Assembly (NCBI GenBank): GCA_045576855.1
Contig: JAZNHG010000025.1
Span: 37,220-101,219, forward strand
From: Colimorpha sp045576855
Lineage (GTDB): Bacteria > Bacteroidota > Bacteroidia > Bacteroidales > P3
Direction of reading: 5' to 3'
Length of the DNA: 64,000 nt
Part shown: in pieces, positions 1 through 8,330 of the stretch
How the letters are laid out: each line of letters starts with the position of its first letter
How positions within the stretch are numbered: the stretch's first letter is position 1
Notes under the pieces: model-generated
Database searches by the model: none
What the model was told of the DNA's origin: nothing
The model's input: only the letters and a program-made list of their open reading frames with translations
Made by a program: the position numbers and the translations under genes

Positions 1-2
1 GT

Positions 3-692
3 GTGGACGAGAGCCTTATCATGGGGCTGATACAGCCTATCATCCTCGACACTCATCCAGTGGGCAACACAACGGGCAACTACCAGACCTACCTGATGAC
101 CACCCTCATCCCGGGCATCATAGCCCTGATGGCCATGTTGCACACAGCCTATGTGATAGGCCGCGAGCGCCAAGAGCACAGCGTACGCCAATGGATGCAG
201 AAGGCGCGTGGCAACGCCCTGCGGGCATTCATGGGCAAGATGCTGCCATACACGTTGCACTACACACTGCTGCTACTATTGGCCGAAATCATTATGTACG
301 GGCCGATGCACTTCCCGATGGCAGGCAGTTGGCCACTACTGATGCTGCTGTCGCTGTTGCTGGTGTTGGCCGCACAATGTGCGGGGTGCTTCCTGATGGG
401 GTGTGTGCCGGACCCGTCGGTGGCCATGAGCCTCACCTCGGCCTATGGCACGCTGGCCTTCACCATGTGCGGGTTTTCGTTCCCTGTGGACGCCATGCCG
501 CTCTCCATGCAGAGTTTCAGCCTTTTGTTCCCGCTGCGACACTACTTCCTGGCCATGCGTGATGTGACCCTCTTCGGGAACGGCATCGGGCAGTGCTGGC
601 CACAGATATGCATGCTGATAGCCTTCCAACTGCTGTTGCTCATCGGAGCCTGGATGTTCGGTCGCCAATACGAAAGGAGGTTGGCATGCTGA
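3..692 (+). CDS. ABC-2 type exporter permease (5' part outside window)
   Basis: This is the C-terminal part of an inner-membrane ABC-2 permease. The reading frame is open at the window edge, so the true start is probably upstream and the GTG at position 3 is not a supported start. The visible 229 residues have a soluble segment followed by several hydrophobic helices, the usual layout of the C-terminal half of ABC2_membrane_3 proteins of the HlyD/YhhJ efflux type. It overlaps the next permease by 7 bp and sits upstream of a LytS/LytTR pair. In this phylum that arrangement is typical of regulated drug or peptide export operons. The substrate cannot be told from sequence. Confidence 0.75.
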   Translation: MDESLIMGLIQPIILDTHPVGNTTGNYQTYLMTTLIPGIIALMAMLHTAYVIGRERQEHSVRQWMQKARGNALRAFMGKMLPYTLHYTLLLLLAEIIMYGPMHFPMAGSWPLLMLLSLLLVLAAQCAGCFLMGCVPDPSVAMSLTSAYGTLAFTMCGFSFPVDAMPLSMQSFSLLFPLRHYFLAMRDVTLFGNGIGQCWPQICMLIAFQLLLLIGAWMFGRQYERRLAC

Positions 693-1873
693 AGCGTATC
701 GCCACAAACCTGCTGGACATCTGGACAGTGCTGACCGCCGAGGTGCGTCGTGTCTTCAGCGACAAGACCACCATTGTCATCTTCTTCCTGGCCACGGTGG
801 TCTATCCCCCACTCTACTACTACATCTACCATCGCGAGGCGCTGACGGAGATGCCGGTGGCAGTGGTGGATATGTCGCAGAGCGAGGCGTCGCGCCGCTT
901 TGTGCACAAGCTGGATGCCACGCCCGAAGTGCGGGTAAGCCACCACTGTGTGGACTTCGAGGAGGCTCGCAGACTGCTCTGCAAACACAGCGTGAAGGCC
1001 ATTTTCCTCTTCCCACACGATTATAGCACGCGATTGGCCGACCACGAGCAAGCCACCGTCACCTGCTACAGCGACATCAGTTCATTCATCTACTACAAGT
1101 CGGCACTAATGGGTGGCAGCAACGTGATGCTCGACGAGATGAAAAATATCGAGCTGGCACACCAGGAATCCAGCGGCATCACCGGCGAGCAGGCCGAGGT
1201 ACAGATTGCGCCCATAGCCTACGACGACGTGAAGCTCTTCAATCCCGGTGGCGGCTATGCCTCCTACTTCATTCCGGCATTGCTGCTGCTAGTGGTACAC
1301 CAGACCCTCTTCTTCGGCATCTGCGTACTTTGTGGCGACGCCAACGAGAATCGCAAGGCGCTGCATCTGATACCACCCCACCTGCGCGGGCGCTCCGTCT
1401 ACCGCGTCACTATCGGTCGACTACTCTGTTTCCTGCTAATCTACATTCCCATCTCACTATTCGACCTCTGGATTATGCCACGACTATTCGGCATGCCCCA
1501 GCTAGGTAGCGTGACCGACATCATCCTATTCCTGCTGCCCTTCCTGATAGCCGTCATCTGCTTCGCCATGTCATTTGGCAACATCTTTGCCCACGAGAGG
1601 ATGAGCGTGCTGCTCTGCTGCCTGTTTTTCAGCATTATATTGTTTTTCCTGAGTGGGCTGGTATGGCCGCAGAGCAACATGCCGCAGTTCTGGCTGTGGT
1701 TCAGCTACCTATTCCCTTCGACGCCCGGAATACAAGGCTTTGTACGCATTTCTTCGATGGGAGGTACGCTGGCCGATGTCAGGGGTGAATATCTGGCACT
1801 GTGGCTGCTGGCGGGTATATACTTCGTATCGGCCTGCATATCGCTGCACATTATCAAACGTTACAGAAGATGA
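686..1873 (+). CDS. ABC-2 type exporter permease
   Basis: A 395-residue ABC-2 permease, apparently full length. One N-terminal membrane helix is followed by a long extracytoplasmic segment and a C-terminal block of about five helices, as in YhbS/YhgE-type subunits. I chose ATG 686 because AAAGGAGG lies 5 bp upstream (673-680) and because the start overlaps the stop of the preceding permease. An upstream start at 593 would overlap that gene by 100 bp. Paired permeases of this kind work as a heterodimer with an ATPase and an HlyD-like adaptor, expected to lie upstream of the window. Confidence 0.8.
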   Translation: MLKRIATNLLDIWTVLTAEVRRVFSDKTTIVIFFLATVVYPPLYYYIYHREALTEMPVAVVDMSQSEASRRFVHKLDATPEVRVSHHCVDFEEARRLLCKHSVKAIFLFPHDYSTRLADHEQATVTCYSDISSFIYYKSALMGGSNVMLDEMKNIELAHQESSGITGEQAEVQIAPIAYDDVKLFNPGGGYASYFIPALLLLVVHQTLFFGICVLCGDANENRKALHLIPPHLRGRSVYRVTIGRLLCFLLIYIPISLFDLWIMPRLFGMPQLGSVTDIILFLLPFLIAVICFAMSFGNIFAHERMSVLLCCLFFSIILFFLSGLVWPQSNMPQFWLWFSYLFPSTPGIQGFVRISSMGGTLADVRGEYLALWLLAGIYFVSACISLHIIKRYRR

Positions 1874-1965
1874 ATATGATGAAAGATGAGTGAAGAATGC
1901 CGTTTGTCCATTCATGAAACGACAACCACTTATCGACCTAACAACCAAAATAGACACAAATAACA

Positions 1966-3039
1966 ATGGAAAAGAAGACCAAAGACAACAAACCTGCAGA
2001 GAGCGCACAGCAGGAATGGGTACAGGCACGCAGGCTGCAGCCCTACCGCCCTGCCCGTGCACTATGGCTTGCGATGGCCTCCACCTTGATACTGACGGCG
2101 GTGATGTCGCTCGGCGCGGTAGACCCATCCACCCACAGGCTCTACACCAGCTTCCATCTGGAGCTGATGGCCGGAGCTTTTCTGCTGCTTTTCACGCTGT
2201 TGTACATCTTCAATTTCGCGGTGATACGGCGCTGGCGGGGTTCGTCGGGCTGGTTGATGGCAACGGGACTGGTAGGTTCGCTACTGCTGGCGCTGGCTTT
2301 CACGCTGCTCAATTATCAGCTGGAAGGGTCTCTCTACGGCATGCATTTCAGCGTGCTGGCGGTGGCGCTGTCGTTCAACTTTACGGCGGCCATCATAGCA
2401 TGGTTGATATGCATGCTGTTGTACAACGTGACGCAGCGGCAGCTGGCCGTGCTGGAGAACGAACATCTGCAGGCAGAGAACCTGCGTGTACACCACGAGT
2501 CGCTGGAGCAGCAGGTGAATCCGCATTTTCTGTTCAATTCGCTGAACACGCTGGATGGGTTGATTGGTCACGACGAAGAGCGTGCCCACCAGTATGTGCA
2601 ACGGCTGGCGGAGACGTACCGCTATACTCTGGGGAGGCAGGCTGTGGCAACACTAGCTGAAGAAATGCAGTTCACACGTGGATATGTGGAGATGATGCAG
2701 GTGCGCTATGGCGAGTCGTTGGGACTGGAGGTGAACCTGGAGCCAGATGCGCTGAGGCGGAGCGTGCCGCCAATCAGCGTACAACTGCTGGTAGAGAACG
2801 CCATCAAGCACAACGTAGTGACGCAACGACACCCGATGACAATCACAATAGAATGCGAGGGGGACCGCTTGCGGGTGCGCAATCCACGGCAGCCTAAGAC
2901 CGATAGCGGCCCGCACAGTGGCATCGGACTGGACAACCTGAGCCAGCGGTGCCGTCTGCTGACGGGTCGAGACATCAAAGTCACCTCGTCGGACAAATAC
3001 TTCGAAGTGGATATGCCGCTGGGCAATTATAGAGAATAA
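1966..3039 (+). CDS. LytS-family sensor histidine kinase
   Basis: A membrane sensor kinase of the His_kinase (PF06580) type, 357 residues. Four hydrophobic segments fill roughly residues 30-165. The phospho-acceptor box NPHFLFNSLN follows, with the histidine at residue 187. The N box (LLVENAIKHN) and a G box (GIGLDNLSQRC) lie nearer the C-terminus. There is no large periplasmic sensor domain, so the signal is probably sensed in or near the membrane. The cognate regulator follows 69 bp downstream, and the exporter permeases upstream are the likely regulated targets (inference from order). Confidence 0.9.
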   Translation: MEKKTKDNKPAESAQQEWVQARRLQPYRPARALWLAMASTLILTAVMSLGAVDPSTHRLYTSFHLELMAGAFLLLFTLLYIFNFAVIRRWRGSSGWLMATGLVGSLLLALAFTLLNYQLEGSLYGMHFSVLAVALSFNFTAAIIAWLICMLLYNVTQRQLAVLENEHLQAENLRVHHESLEQQVNPHFLFNSLNTLDGLIGHDEERAHQYVQRLAETYRYTLGRQAVATLAEEMQFTRGYVEMMQVRYGESLGLEVNLEPDALRRSVPPISVQLLVENAIKHNVVTQRHPMTITIECEGDRLRVRNPRQPKTDSGPHSGIGLDNLSQRCRLLTGRDIKVTSSDKYFEVDMPLGNYRE

Positions 3040-3108
3040 TACGTAGCTAGCAGTCAAACAGACAAGGTGATGCAGGCACATTTATTTATCTACTAAAATA
3101 GACAAATA

Positions 3109-3900
3109 ATGAAAAGGATAGTAATTGTAGAAGACGAGATGGTGGCCACAGAGCACCTGCAGCGGCAGCTGATGCAGATAATGCCCGACGTGCGGGTGGA
3201 TGCCACATTGCAAAGTATCGAGGAAGCGGTGGAATACTTCACTGCCGCTGGCGAGAGGGGGCGGTGGCCCGACCTAGTGCTGATGGATATAAACCTGGCC
3301 GACGGACAGGCATTCCGTATCTTCGAGCAGGTGGCGATACGCTGCCCGATAGTTTTCACGACGGCCTACGACCAATATGCCCTTGAGGCTTTTCAGGCGG
3401 GCGGCTTCGACTACCTGCTGAAGCCTATCTCCACTGAGGCGTTGCACCGGGCACTGGACAAGGTGGGGCTGACTGCCGACGGCAGACTGATAGCGGCTGG
3501 CCGACGCACAGAGGCGACAGGCAACTACCCGTCGCATTTTCTGGTGCCGATGCGCGACAAGCTTATACCCGTGGAGATAAGACAGGTGGCCTGCTTCTGT
3601 CTGGAAGACCGTATCAGCCGGGCCATTTATTACAATGGTCGGAGCCAGACAGTGGACCGGCCACTGGAAGCTATCATGGAAGATCTGGACCCGACGCTCT
3701 TTTTCCGTGCCAACCGGCAATATATCGTGGCACACGAGGCTATACGCGAGATAGGGCTATGGCCTGTGAGCAAACTGGTGTTGACGCTGGGGGTGGAGAC
3801 TCCGGGCCGCATCATCATAAGCAAGGCCCGTGTGCACGAATTCAAGCAGTGGTACACGACGCACCCATCGCCAAACCAGCCAGGGCCGACAGCAGTATAA
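3109..3900 (+). CDS. LytTR-family response regulator
   Basis: A 263-residue two-component regulator. The N-terminal receiver domain has the acidic pair ED at residues 8-9 and the phospho-acceptor Asp60 in LVLMDINLADG. The switch lysine lies in DYLLKPIS. A LytTR DNA-binding domain follows at about residues 155-250, with the typical FFRANRQYIV segment. It pairs with the LytS-type kinase just upstream. Its last 59 bp overlap, tail to tail, the 3' end of a chromate-transporter gene on the other strand, so there is no room for a separate terminator. Confidence 0.92.
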   Translation: MKRIVIVEDEMVATEHLQRQLMQIMPDVRVDATLQSIEEAVEYFTAAGERGRWPDLVLMDINLADGQAFRIFEQVAIRCPIVFTTAYDQYALEAFQAGGFDYLLKPISTEALHRALDKVGLTADGRLIAAGRRTEATGNYPSHFLVPMRDKLIPVEIRQVACFCLEDRISRAIYYNGRSQTVDRPLEAIMEDLDPTLFFRANRQYIVAHEAIREIGLWPVSKLVLTLGVETPGRIIISKARVHEFKQWYTTHPSPNQPGPTAV

Positions 3901-4444
3901 GCAGCAGCGGACTCATCCGGCGGTGCAGCGCAAGCAGAAAGACTGCGGCAAAGAGTACGGCCTGTGCCAGAAACAAGGGACGCCTCAAGAGCTCAGTTGA
4001 TGCCGGAACAGGCGTAAAAGCGGCCGGGAGCAGCTGCAGTGCTGCCGCGGCGATGAGTCCGACGACAGCGAGCCTCAGACATCGCATGGTGGAGGCCACA
4101 AGGGGCTGACCACTATGAACCTGCAGCCACCGCCCTACAAGCAAGACAAGCGTCACCGGCACCAGCACGACAGACAGCGACGCCAAGAGCGCACCCAGCA
4201 CGGCAGCCCAAGCCGGGTAACCGGCCCCGAGGGTAGCCATATAGCCTGCATAGGTGGCTGTGTTGATTCCGATGGGGCCCGGCGTCATCTGACTGATGGC
4301 GAGCAGGTCGGCGAACTCGGTGGCGGTCATCCAGCCGTGGTGCGTGACAACCTCATTCTGAATCAGGGCCACCATAGAATAGCCACCACCAAAGGTGAAG
4401 GCCCCAATAAGAAGGAATGTATAGAAAAGTTGGAGGAATATCAT
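3842..4444 (-). CDS. chromate transporter, CHR-domain protein (second of pair)
   Basis: A single CHR-domain membrane protein of 200 residues. The N-terminal signature with GAFTFGGGYSMV and the later TPGPIGINTATYAGY motif are those of the ChrA family. Bacteroidota usually encode two half-size CHR proteins that together equal one long ChrA; the partner is directly upstream in transcription (4555-5103). The family exports chromate, but in genomes without other metal-resistance genes the physiological anion is uncertain. The 3' end converges on and overlaps the LytTR gene by 59 bp. Confidence 0.88.
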   Translation of the reverse strand: MIFLQLFYTFLLIGAFTFGGGYSMVALIQNEVVTHHGWMTATEFADLLAISQMTPGPIGINTATYAGYMATLGAGYPAWAAVLGALLASLSVVLVPVTLVLLVGRWLQVHSGQPLVASTMRCLRLAVVGLIAAAALQLLPAAFTPVPASTELLRRPLFLAQAVLFAAVFLLALHRRMSPLLLILLSALAGLAMGASCTTA

Positions 4445-4448
4445 TTCG

Positions 4449-4557
4449 AGTTATGAGTTATGAATGATGAATGATGAATGATGAGTGGAAAGTGGCGAGT
4501 GGAGAGCGGGCTGCCGCACCCGGATACTGAACACCAAACACAGAACACTGAACACTA
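4449..4557. repeat. mixed short-word arrays between the two chr genes
   Basis: The gap is built of three word arrays in series: repeats of ATGAATGATGA (4449-4480), then GAGTGGAGAGCGG-like units (4478-4510), then ACTGAACAC-like units (4529-4557). The same words fill other gaps in this window. No gene or clear promoter is seen. Confidence 0.7.
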
Positions 4558-5103
4558 TTCACTGCCGACTTTCATTTTCCATTTCCCCCAGAGGAAACCC
4601 AGCAGGGCTGCGGCGAGGACTACGAAGACCGGGTTGACGCCCAGCAGCCAGATGAGCAGGGCACTGAGAATAGGAATCCATACGTTGCTCCAATTGACTT
4701 TTGCACTGCGGGCCAAAGTGAATACCGGAGCTGCAATGAGAGCTACCACGGCAGGTCGCAGCCCAAGGAAAACCCACTGGACATAGGTATTGTCACGAAA
4801 AGAGTGAAAAAAAAATGCCAGCAGTAGAATAAACAGGATGGGCATCAGGACGTTGCCGATTATGGCAGCTATAGCGCCGCGCAATCCACGCAGGCGATGC
4901 CCGGCAAGGGCCGCCATATTGACAGCAAACACACCCGGTAGCGCTTGTGCCACAGCCACCTGGTCGAGGAACGCTTCACCGCTAAACCATCCATGTTTCT
5001 CCACCAACTCGCGTTGCATGAGGGGTATCATTGCATAGCCTCCACCTATTGTGAATGTGCCTATTTTGAAAAAACTCCAAAAGAGTTCACAATATTTTAC
5101 CAT
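4555..5103 (-). CDS. chromate transporter, CHR-domain protein (first of pair)
   Basis: A 182-residue CHR-domain membrane protein with the N-terminal GTFTIGGGYAMIPLM signature and a QALPGVFAVNMAALAGH motif corresponding to the PGP motif of its partner. It is the upstream member of a two-gene chr operon; 110 bp of word-array DNA separates the two genes. The last residues include KWKMKVGSE, where the coding sequence already reads into the downstream array. The start at 5103 lies 53 bp from the divergent terC-like gene, so both promoters must fit in that short AT-rich gap. Confidence 0.88.
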   Translation of the reverse strand: MVKYCELFWSFFKIGTFTIGGGYAMIPLMQRELVEKHGWFSGEAFLDQVAVAQALPGVFAVNMAALAGHRLRGLRGAIAAIIGNVLMPILFILLLAFFFHSFRDNTYVQWVFLGLRPAVVALIAAPVFTLARSAKVNWSNVWIPILSALLIWLLGVNPVFVVLAAALLGFLWGKWKMKVGSE

Positions 5104-5156
5104 TTTTTTAGTTATTGCTTTTCGATGATAACAGAAAAGTATAAATATTATTGTAT

Positions 5157-6116
5157 ATGAATGGATTGTTTTTTGGACTCTTTATGGTCTTTGTGGTGGT
5201 TATGCTGGCACTGGACCTGTTCGTATTCCACAAAAAAGACCACATCGTAGGGGTCAAAGAAGCTGCTATCTGGACCGGGATATGGGTGTCTATGGCTATG
5301 GGGTTTGCCGTACTGGTGTACTTCTTCGGCGACTGGATGATGCCGCCAGCCGACGCCTCGGTAGACCTGCTCGCCTATCGCAAGGAGATGGTATCCGAAT
5401 TCTTAGCCGGTTATTTCCTCGAAGAAAGCCTTTCTATAGACAACATCTTCGTGATGATTATGATATTCGTGAGCTTTGGCATCAAGAAGGAATACTACCA
5501 CAGAGTGCTTTTCTGGGGTATTTTCGGTGCCATCGTGCTCAGGTTTATCTTCATCTTCGGACTTGGCGCACTGGTAACACGTTTCGCCTGGATGCTAGCG
5601 GTCTTTGGTGCAATCTTGATTTACAGCGGCATAAAGATGTTCCGCGACAAGGGGGACGAACACATAGACACAGCCAACCACCCCGTGGTAAAGTTTGCCT
5701 CGAAACACTTTCCCGTGACCAAGGAAAGCCACGGACACGATTTTTTCCACGAGGGCAAGATGACTCCGCTGTTCCTTGTGCTGCTCGTAATCGAATTCTC
5801 GGACATAATCTTCGCCGTCGATTCTATTCCCGCCGTCTTTTCTGTCACCACAAACCCGGTGATTGTCTATACCTCCAATATCTTCGCCATCATGGGACTC
5901 CGTAGCCTTTTCTTCCTGCTGAGCGATATGGCCGACCGATTCTGGCTGTTGCACTACGGCCTGGGGGTGCTGCTGTGCTTCATCGGCGTGAAAATGATTG
6001 GCGGATTCTTCTTCCACTGGCATCTTCCGACACTGGTCTCGCTGGCCGTCATATTGGGCATACTGGTGTTCAGCGTGGTGCTTTCTATCCTGATTAAAAA
6101 ACCTGTGAAGCAATGA
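5157..6116 (+). CDS. TerC-family integral membrane protein
   Basis: A 319-residue TerC/Alx-type membrane protein. It shows the family motifs FLEESLSIDNIFV near residue 85 and FSDIIFAVDSIPAVFSVT near residue 215, with conserved acidic residues inside the helices. Hydrophobic segments cover most of the protein. Members are linked to tellurite resistance and, for Alx/MntP-like relatives, to manganese export. I prefer ATG 5157 over the in-frame TTG at 5151, as homologues start about here. The stop overlaps the rdgB start (ATGA), so the two genes are translationally coupled. Confidence 0.9.
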   Translation: MNGLFFGLFMVFVVVMLALDLFVFHKKDHIVGVKEAAIWTGIWVSMAMGFAVLVYFFGDWMMPPADASVDLLAYRKEMVSEFLAGYFLEESLSIDNIFVMIMIFVSFGIKKEYYHRVLFWGIFGAIVLRFIFIFGLGALVTRFAWMLAVFGAILIYSGIKMFRDKGDEHIDTANHPVVKFASKHFPVTKESHGHDFFHEGKMTPLFLVLLVIEFSDIIFAVDSIPAVFSVTTNPVIVYTSNIFAIMGLRSLFFLLSDMADRFWLLHYGLGVLLCFIGVKMIGGFFFHWHLPTLVSLAVILGILVFSVVLSILIKKPVKQ

Positions 6117-6724
6117 AACGACTGATATTTGCGACCAATAACCGCCACAAGGTGGAGGAGGTGCGCGCCGCACTGGGTCCGACGGTGCAGATTGTAACCC
6201 TGCGCGAAGCCGGTCTGGAGGGCGAGATTCCCGAAACGGCAGACACGCTGGAGGGCAATGCCCTTCAAAAGGTCCAGTGGGTGCAGGAACACCTTCGGGA
6301 CTGTAGTGACCCGACACTGAGAAATCTGTCCATCATCGCCGACGATACGGGACTGGAGGTCGAAGCACTGGACGGCGCCCCTGGAGTCTACTCGGCACGC
6401 TATGCCGGCGAACACTGCTCATTTGACGATAATATAGACAAGCTGCTCGCCGCCCTCGACGGCAAAAGTAATCGCCGTGCCCGCTTCCGTACCGTCATAT
6501 GCCTGATAGACACTGGTGCTGCGCCCGTATATTTCGAGGGACGTGTTGACGGACAGATACTCACCGAGCGTCACACTCACGGCGAGGGCTTCGGCTACGA
6601 CCCTATTTTCATGCCCGAACGTTTTGCCGTCAGCTTTGCCGAGATGCCGCTGGAGGTGAAGAACCGTATCAGCCATCGCGGTCTGGCGGTCCAAAAGCTA
6701 AAAGAGTGGGTGGTTGCTAGTTGA
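6113..6724 (+). CDS. rdgB: RdgB/HAM1 non-canonical purine NTP pyrophosphatase
   Basis: This 203-residue enzyme hydrolyses dITP, dXTP and ITP to the monophosphates and so keeps deaminated purines out of DNA and RNA. The N-terminal FATNNRHKVEEV substrate loop, the ADDTGLEVEAL metal-binding motif, GVYSARYAG, and the GYDPIF base-recognition motif are all present. Length is normal for the family. It overlaps the preceding terC-like gene by 4 bp. A purine nucleoside phosphorylase gene follows two genes downstream, so this run has a nucleotide-housekeeping theme. Confidence 0.95.
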   Translation: MKRLIFATNNRHKVEEVRAALGPTVQIVTLREAGLEGEIPETADTLEGNALQKVQWVQEHLRDCSDPTLRNLSIIADDTGLEVEALDGAPGVYSARYAGEHCSFDDNIDKLLAALDGKSNRRARFRTVICLIDTGAAPVYFEGRVDGQILTERHTHGEGFGYDPIFMPERFAVSFAEMPLEVKNRISHRGLAVQKLKEWVVAS

Positions 6725-6790
6725 CAGTTGACAGTTGGCAGTTGGCAGGCATTCATCATTCATCATTCATCACTCATCATTCATCAATTA
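6719..6790. repeat. short-word arrays before the DUF151 gene
   Basis: Units of TTGACAGTTGGCAG (6721-6746) are followed by units of CATTCATCATTCATCA (6747-6788). The stretch is open in frame with the following gene, so an automatic start could wrongly include it. The same two words in the same order occur at 7338-7402. Confidence 0.75.
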
Positions 6791-6792
6791 AA

Positions 6793-7338
6793 TTGAAACA
6801 AGTCCATCCCATCGGCATACAAACAGGCATGTCGCAGAGCGGCAGCTGCATCCTGGTGCTCGACGAACCCGAAGGCGGGCGTCGGGTACCCATCATCGTT
6901 GGCCGAACCGAAGCCCAAAGCATCCTGCTGGCTCTCCATCCCGACCAGAGTGGCAAGATGCGCCGCCCAACCACGCACCAACTCATGGCTTCTCTCATGT
7001 CCACACATGGTATCTCGCTGCGCCGTGTCACCATCGACCGGGTGGTGGAGGGTGTCTTTTTCGCCACGCTACACCTCTCCGACGGCTTCTCCGAACGCAG
7101 CCTGGACAGCCGCACCACCGATGCCGTCACCCTGGCAGTCATCTGCGGAGCACCTATCTTGATGGACGAACGGGTGCTGGAAGAGACAGGCGTGAAGGTA
7201 GACGGCGGCAACGCCAAGACAAACGAACAACCCACGCTGGAGGAACTGGAGCAGGAGCTCCGTCGCTGCGAAGCCGCCGAAGAATATGAGCGCGCCGCCG
7301 AAATCCAGCAACAAATAGAGAAACTGACTAAAAGATAA
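6793..7338 (+). CDS. DUF151 (bifunctional nuclease family) protein with C-terminal UVR motif
   Basis: A 181-residue protein. Residues 1-130 match the DUF151/BFN family, including the ILVLDEPEGGRRVPIIVG strand region, TEAQSI, and the SRTTDAVTLAV motif. The C-terminal LEELEQELRRCEAAEEYE-type segment is a UVR motif as in UvrB/UvrC. I place the start at TTG 6793 because everything upstream in frame is word-array DNA and family members begin just before the LKQVHPIG region. The biochemical role in bacteria is not settled; nuclease activity is reported for plant relatives. It lies between rdgB and a nucleoside phosphorylase gene. Confidence 0.8.
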   Translation: MKQVHPIGIQTGMSQSGSCILVLDEPEGGRRVPIIVGRTEAQSILLALHPDQSGKMRRPTTHQLMASLMSTHGISLRRVTIDRVVEGVFFATLHLSDGFSERSLDSRTTDAVTLAVICGAPILMDERVLEETGVKVDGGNAKTNEQPTLEELEQELRRCEAAEEYERAAEIQQQIEKLTKR

Positions 7339-7402
7339 ACAGTTGGCAGTTGATAGTTGGCAGTTGACAGTTGGCAGACATTCATCATTCATCATTCATC
7401 AA
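7338..7402. repeat. short-word arrays before the PNP gene
   Basis: Units of AGTTGGCAGTTGATAG run into CATTCATCATTCATCA and end two bases before the start codon of the phosphorylase. The arrangement repeats that of 6719-6790, so two consecutive genes carry the same composite array immediately upstream. Confidence 0.75.
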
Positions 7403-7404
7403 GC

Positions 7405-8238
7405 ATGACAAACTACGAAGAGACGACACAATATCTGCAGCGACGTCTGCAAGAGGCCGGATACGAAATGCCGCAGGTGGCCATCGTGCTGGGTAGCGGT
7501 CTAGGTAAACTGGCCGACAGCCTGGAGCAGCCACTCACCATCCCCTACTCCCACATCCCGCATTTCAAGACCTCCACCGCTGTGGGCCATAAAGGCAACC
7601 TCATCGTGGGCCGCCTCGGCGGGCGCAACGTGCTGGCCATGCAGGGCCGCTTCCACTACTACGAAGGCTACACCATGCAGGAGGTCACCTTCCCCGTCCG
7701 TGTCTTCGCGCGCCTCGGCATCCGCACCCTCATGGTGAGCAACGCCGCCGGTGCTGTCAACCCCGACTACCACGTGGGCGACCTTATGGTCATCACCGAC
7801 CATATCAACTTTATGCCCAACCCGTTGCTCGGCCCCAATATGGCCGACTTCGGTCCACGCTTTCCAGACATGACGCAGGTCTACAGTCCCCGTCTCTGCG
7901 CGCTGGCCGACCGGCTGGCCGCCGAGATGGGTATCAGCCTTCGACATGGCATCTACGTCGCCGAGACTGGCCCCACCTACGAGACGCCGGCCGAATACCG
8001 CATGTACCGCATGTTGGGCGGCGACGCCGTAGGTATGAGCACCGTGCCCGAAGTCATCGTAGCCCGCCACAGCGGCCTCGAGGTGTTCGGCATGAGCGTC
8101 ATCACCAACCAGGCCAACGACCTGAAAGACGGAGCCGTCAACGACGAGAACGACGTGGTACTACAAGCCGACCGCGCGGCCGACCGCATGACAGCCCTCT
8201 TCACCCGCCTGATTGAACAGATGAATGATGTAAAATAA
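7405..8238 (+). CDS. purine nucleoside phosphorylase (class I, trimeric type)
   Basis: A 277-residue enzyme that phosphorolyses purine nucleosides to base and ribose-1-phosphate in salvage. Visible motifs are the phosphate-binding VLGSGLG loop, the H-GR-H region around residue 85 (QGRFHYYEG), SNAAGAVNPDYHVGD, and the purine-site region with GPTYETPAEYRM and VITNQAND. ATG 7405 follows the upstream array directly; an in-frame start at 7357 would add only array-encoded residues. It is co-directional with rdgB and DUF151. Confidence 0.93.
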   Translation: MTNYEETTQYLQRRLQEAGYEMPQVAIVLGSGLGKLADSLEQPLTIPYSHIPHFKTSTAVGHKGNLIVGRLGGRNVLAMQGRFHYYEGYTMQEVTFPVRVFARLGIRTLMVSNAAGAVNPDYHVGDLMVITDHINFMPNPLLGPNMADFGPRFPDMTQVYSPRLCALADRLAAEMGISLRHGIYVAETGPTYETPAEYRMYRMLGGDAVGMSTVPEVIVARHSGLEVFGMSVITNQANDLKDGAVNDENDVVLQADRAADRMTALFTRLIEQMNDVK

Positions 8239-8261
8239 TAGTATGATATAAATTATATAGC

Positions 8262-8320
8262 ACTTCAAAATTCACCATTCATCATTCACCATTCATCACT
8301 CATCATTCATCATTATTATA
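8262..8320. repeat. CATTCATCA word array
   Basis: Degenerate CACCATTCATCATTCATCA units fill most of the gap between the phosphorylase and the transporter gene. No promoter is recognisable. Confidence 0.65.
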
Positions 8321-8330
8321 CCCCCTCCCT

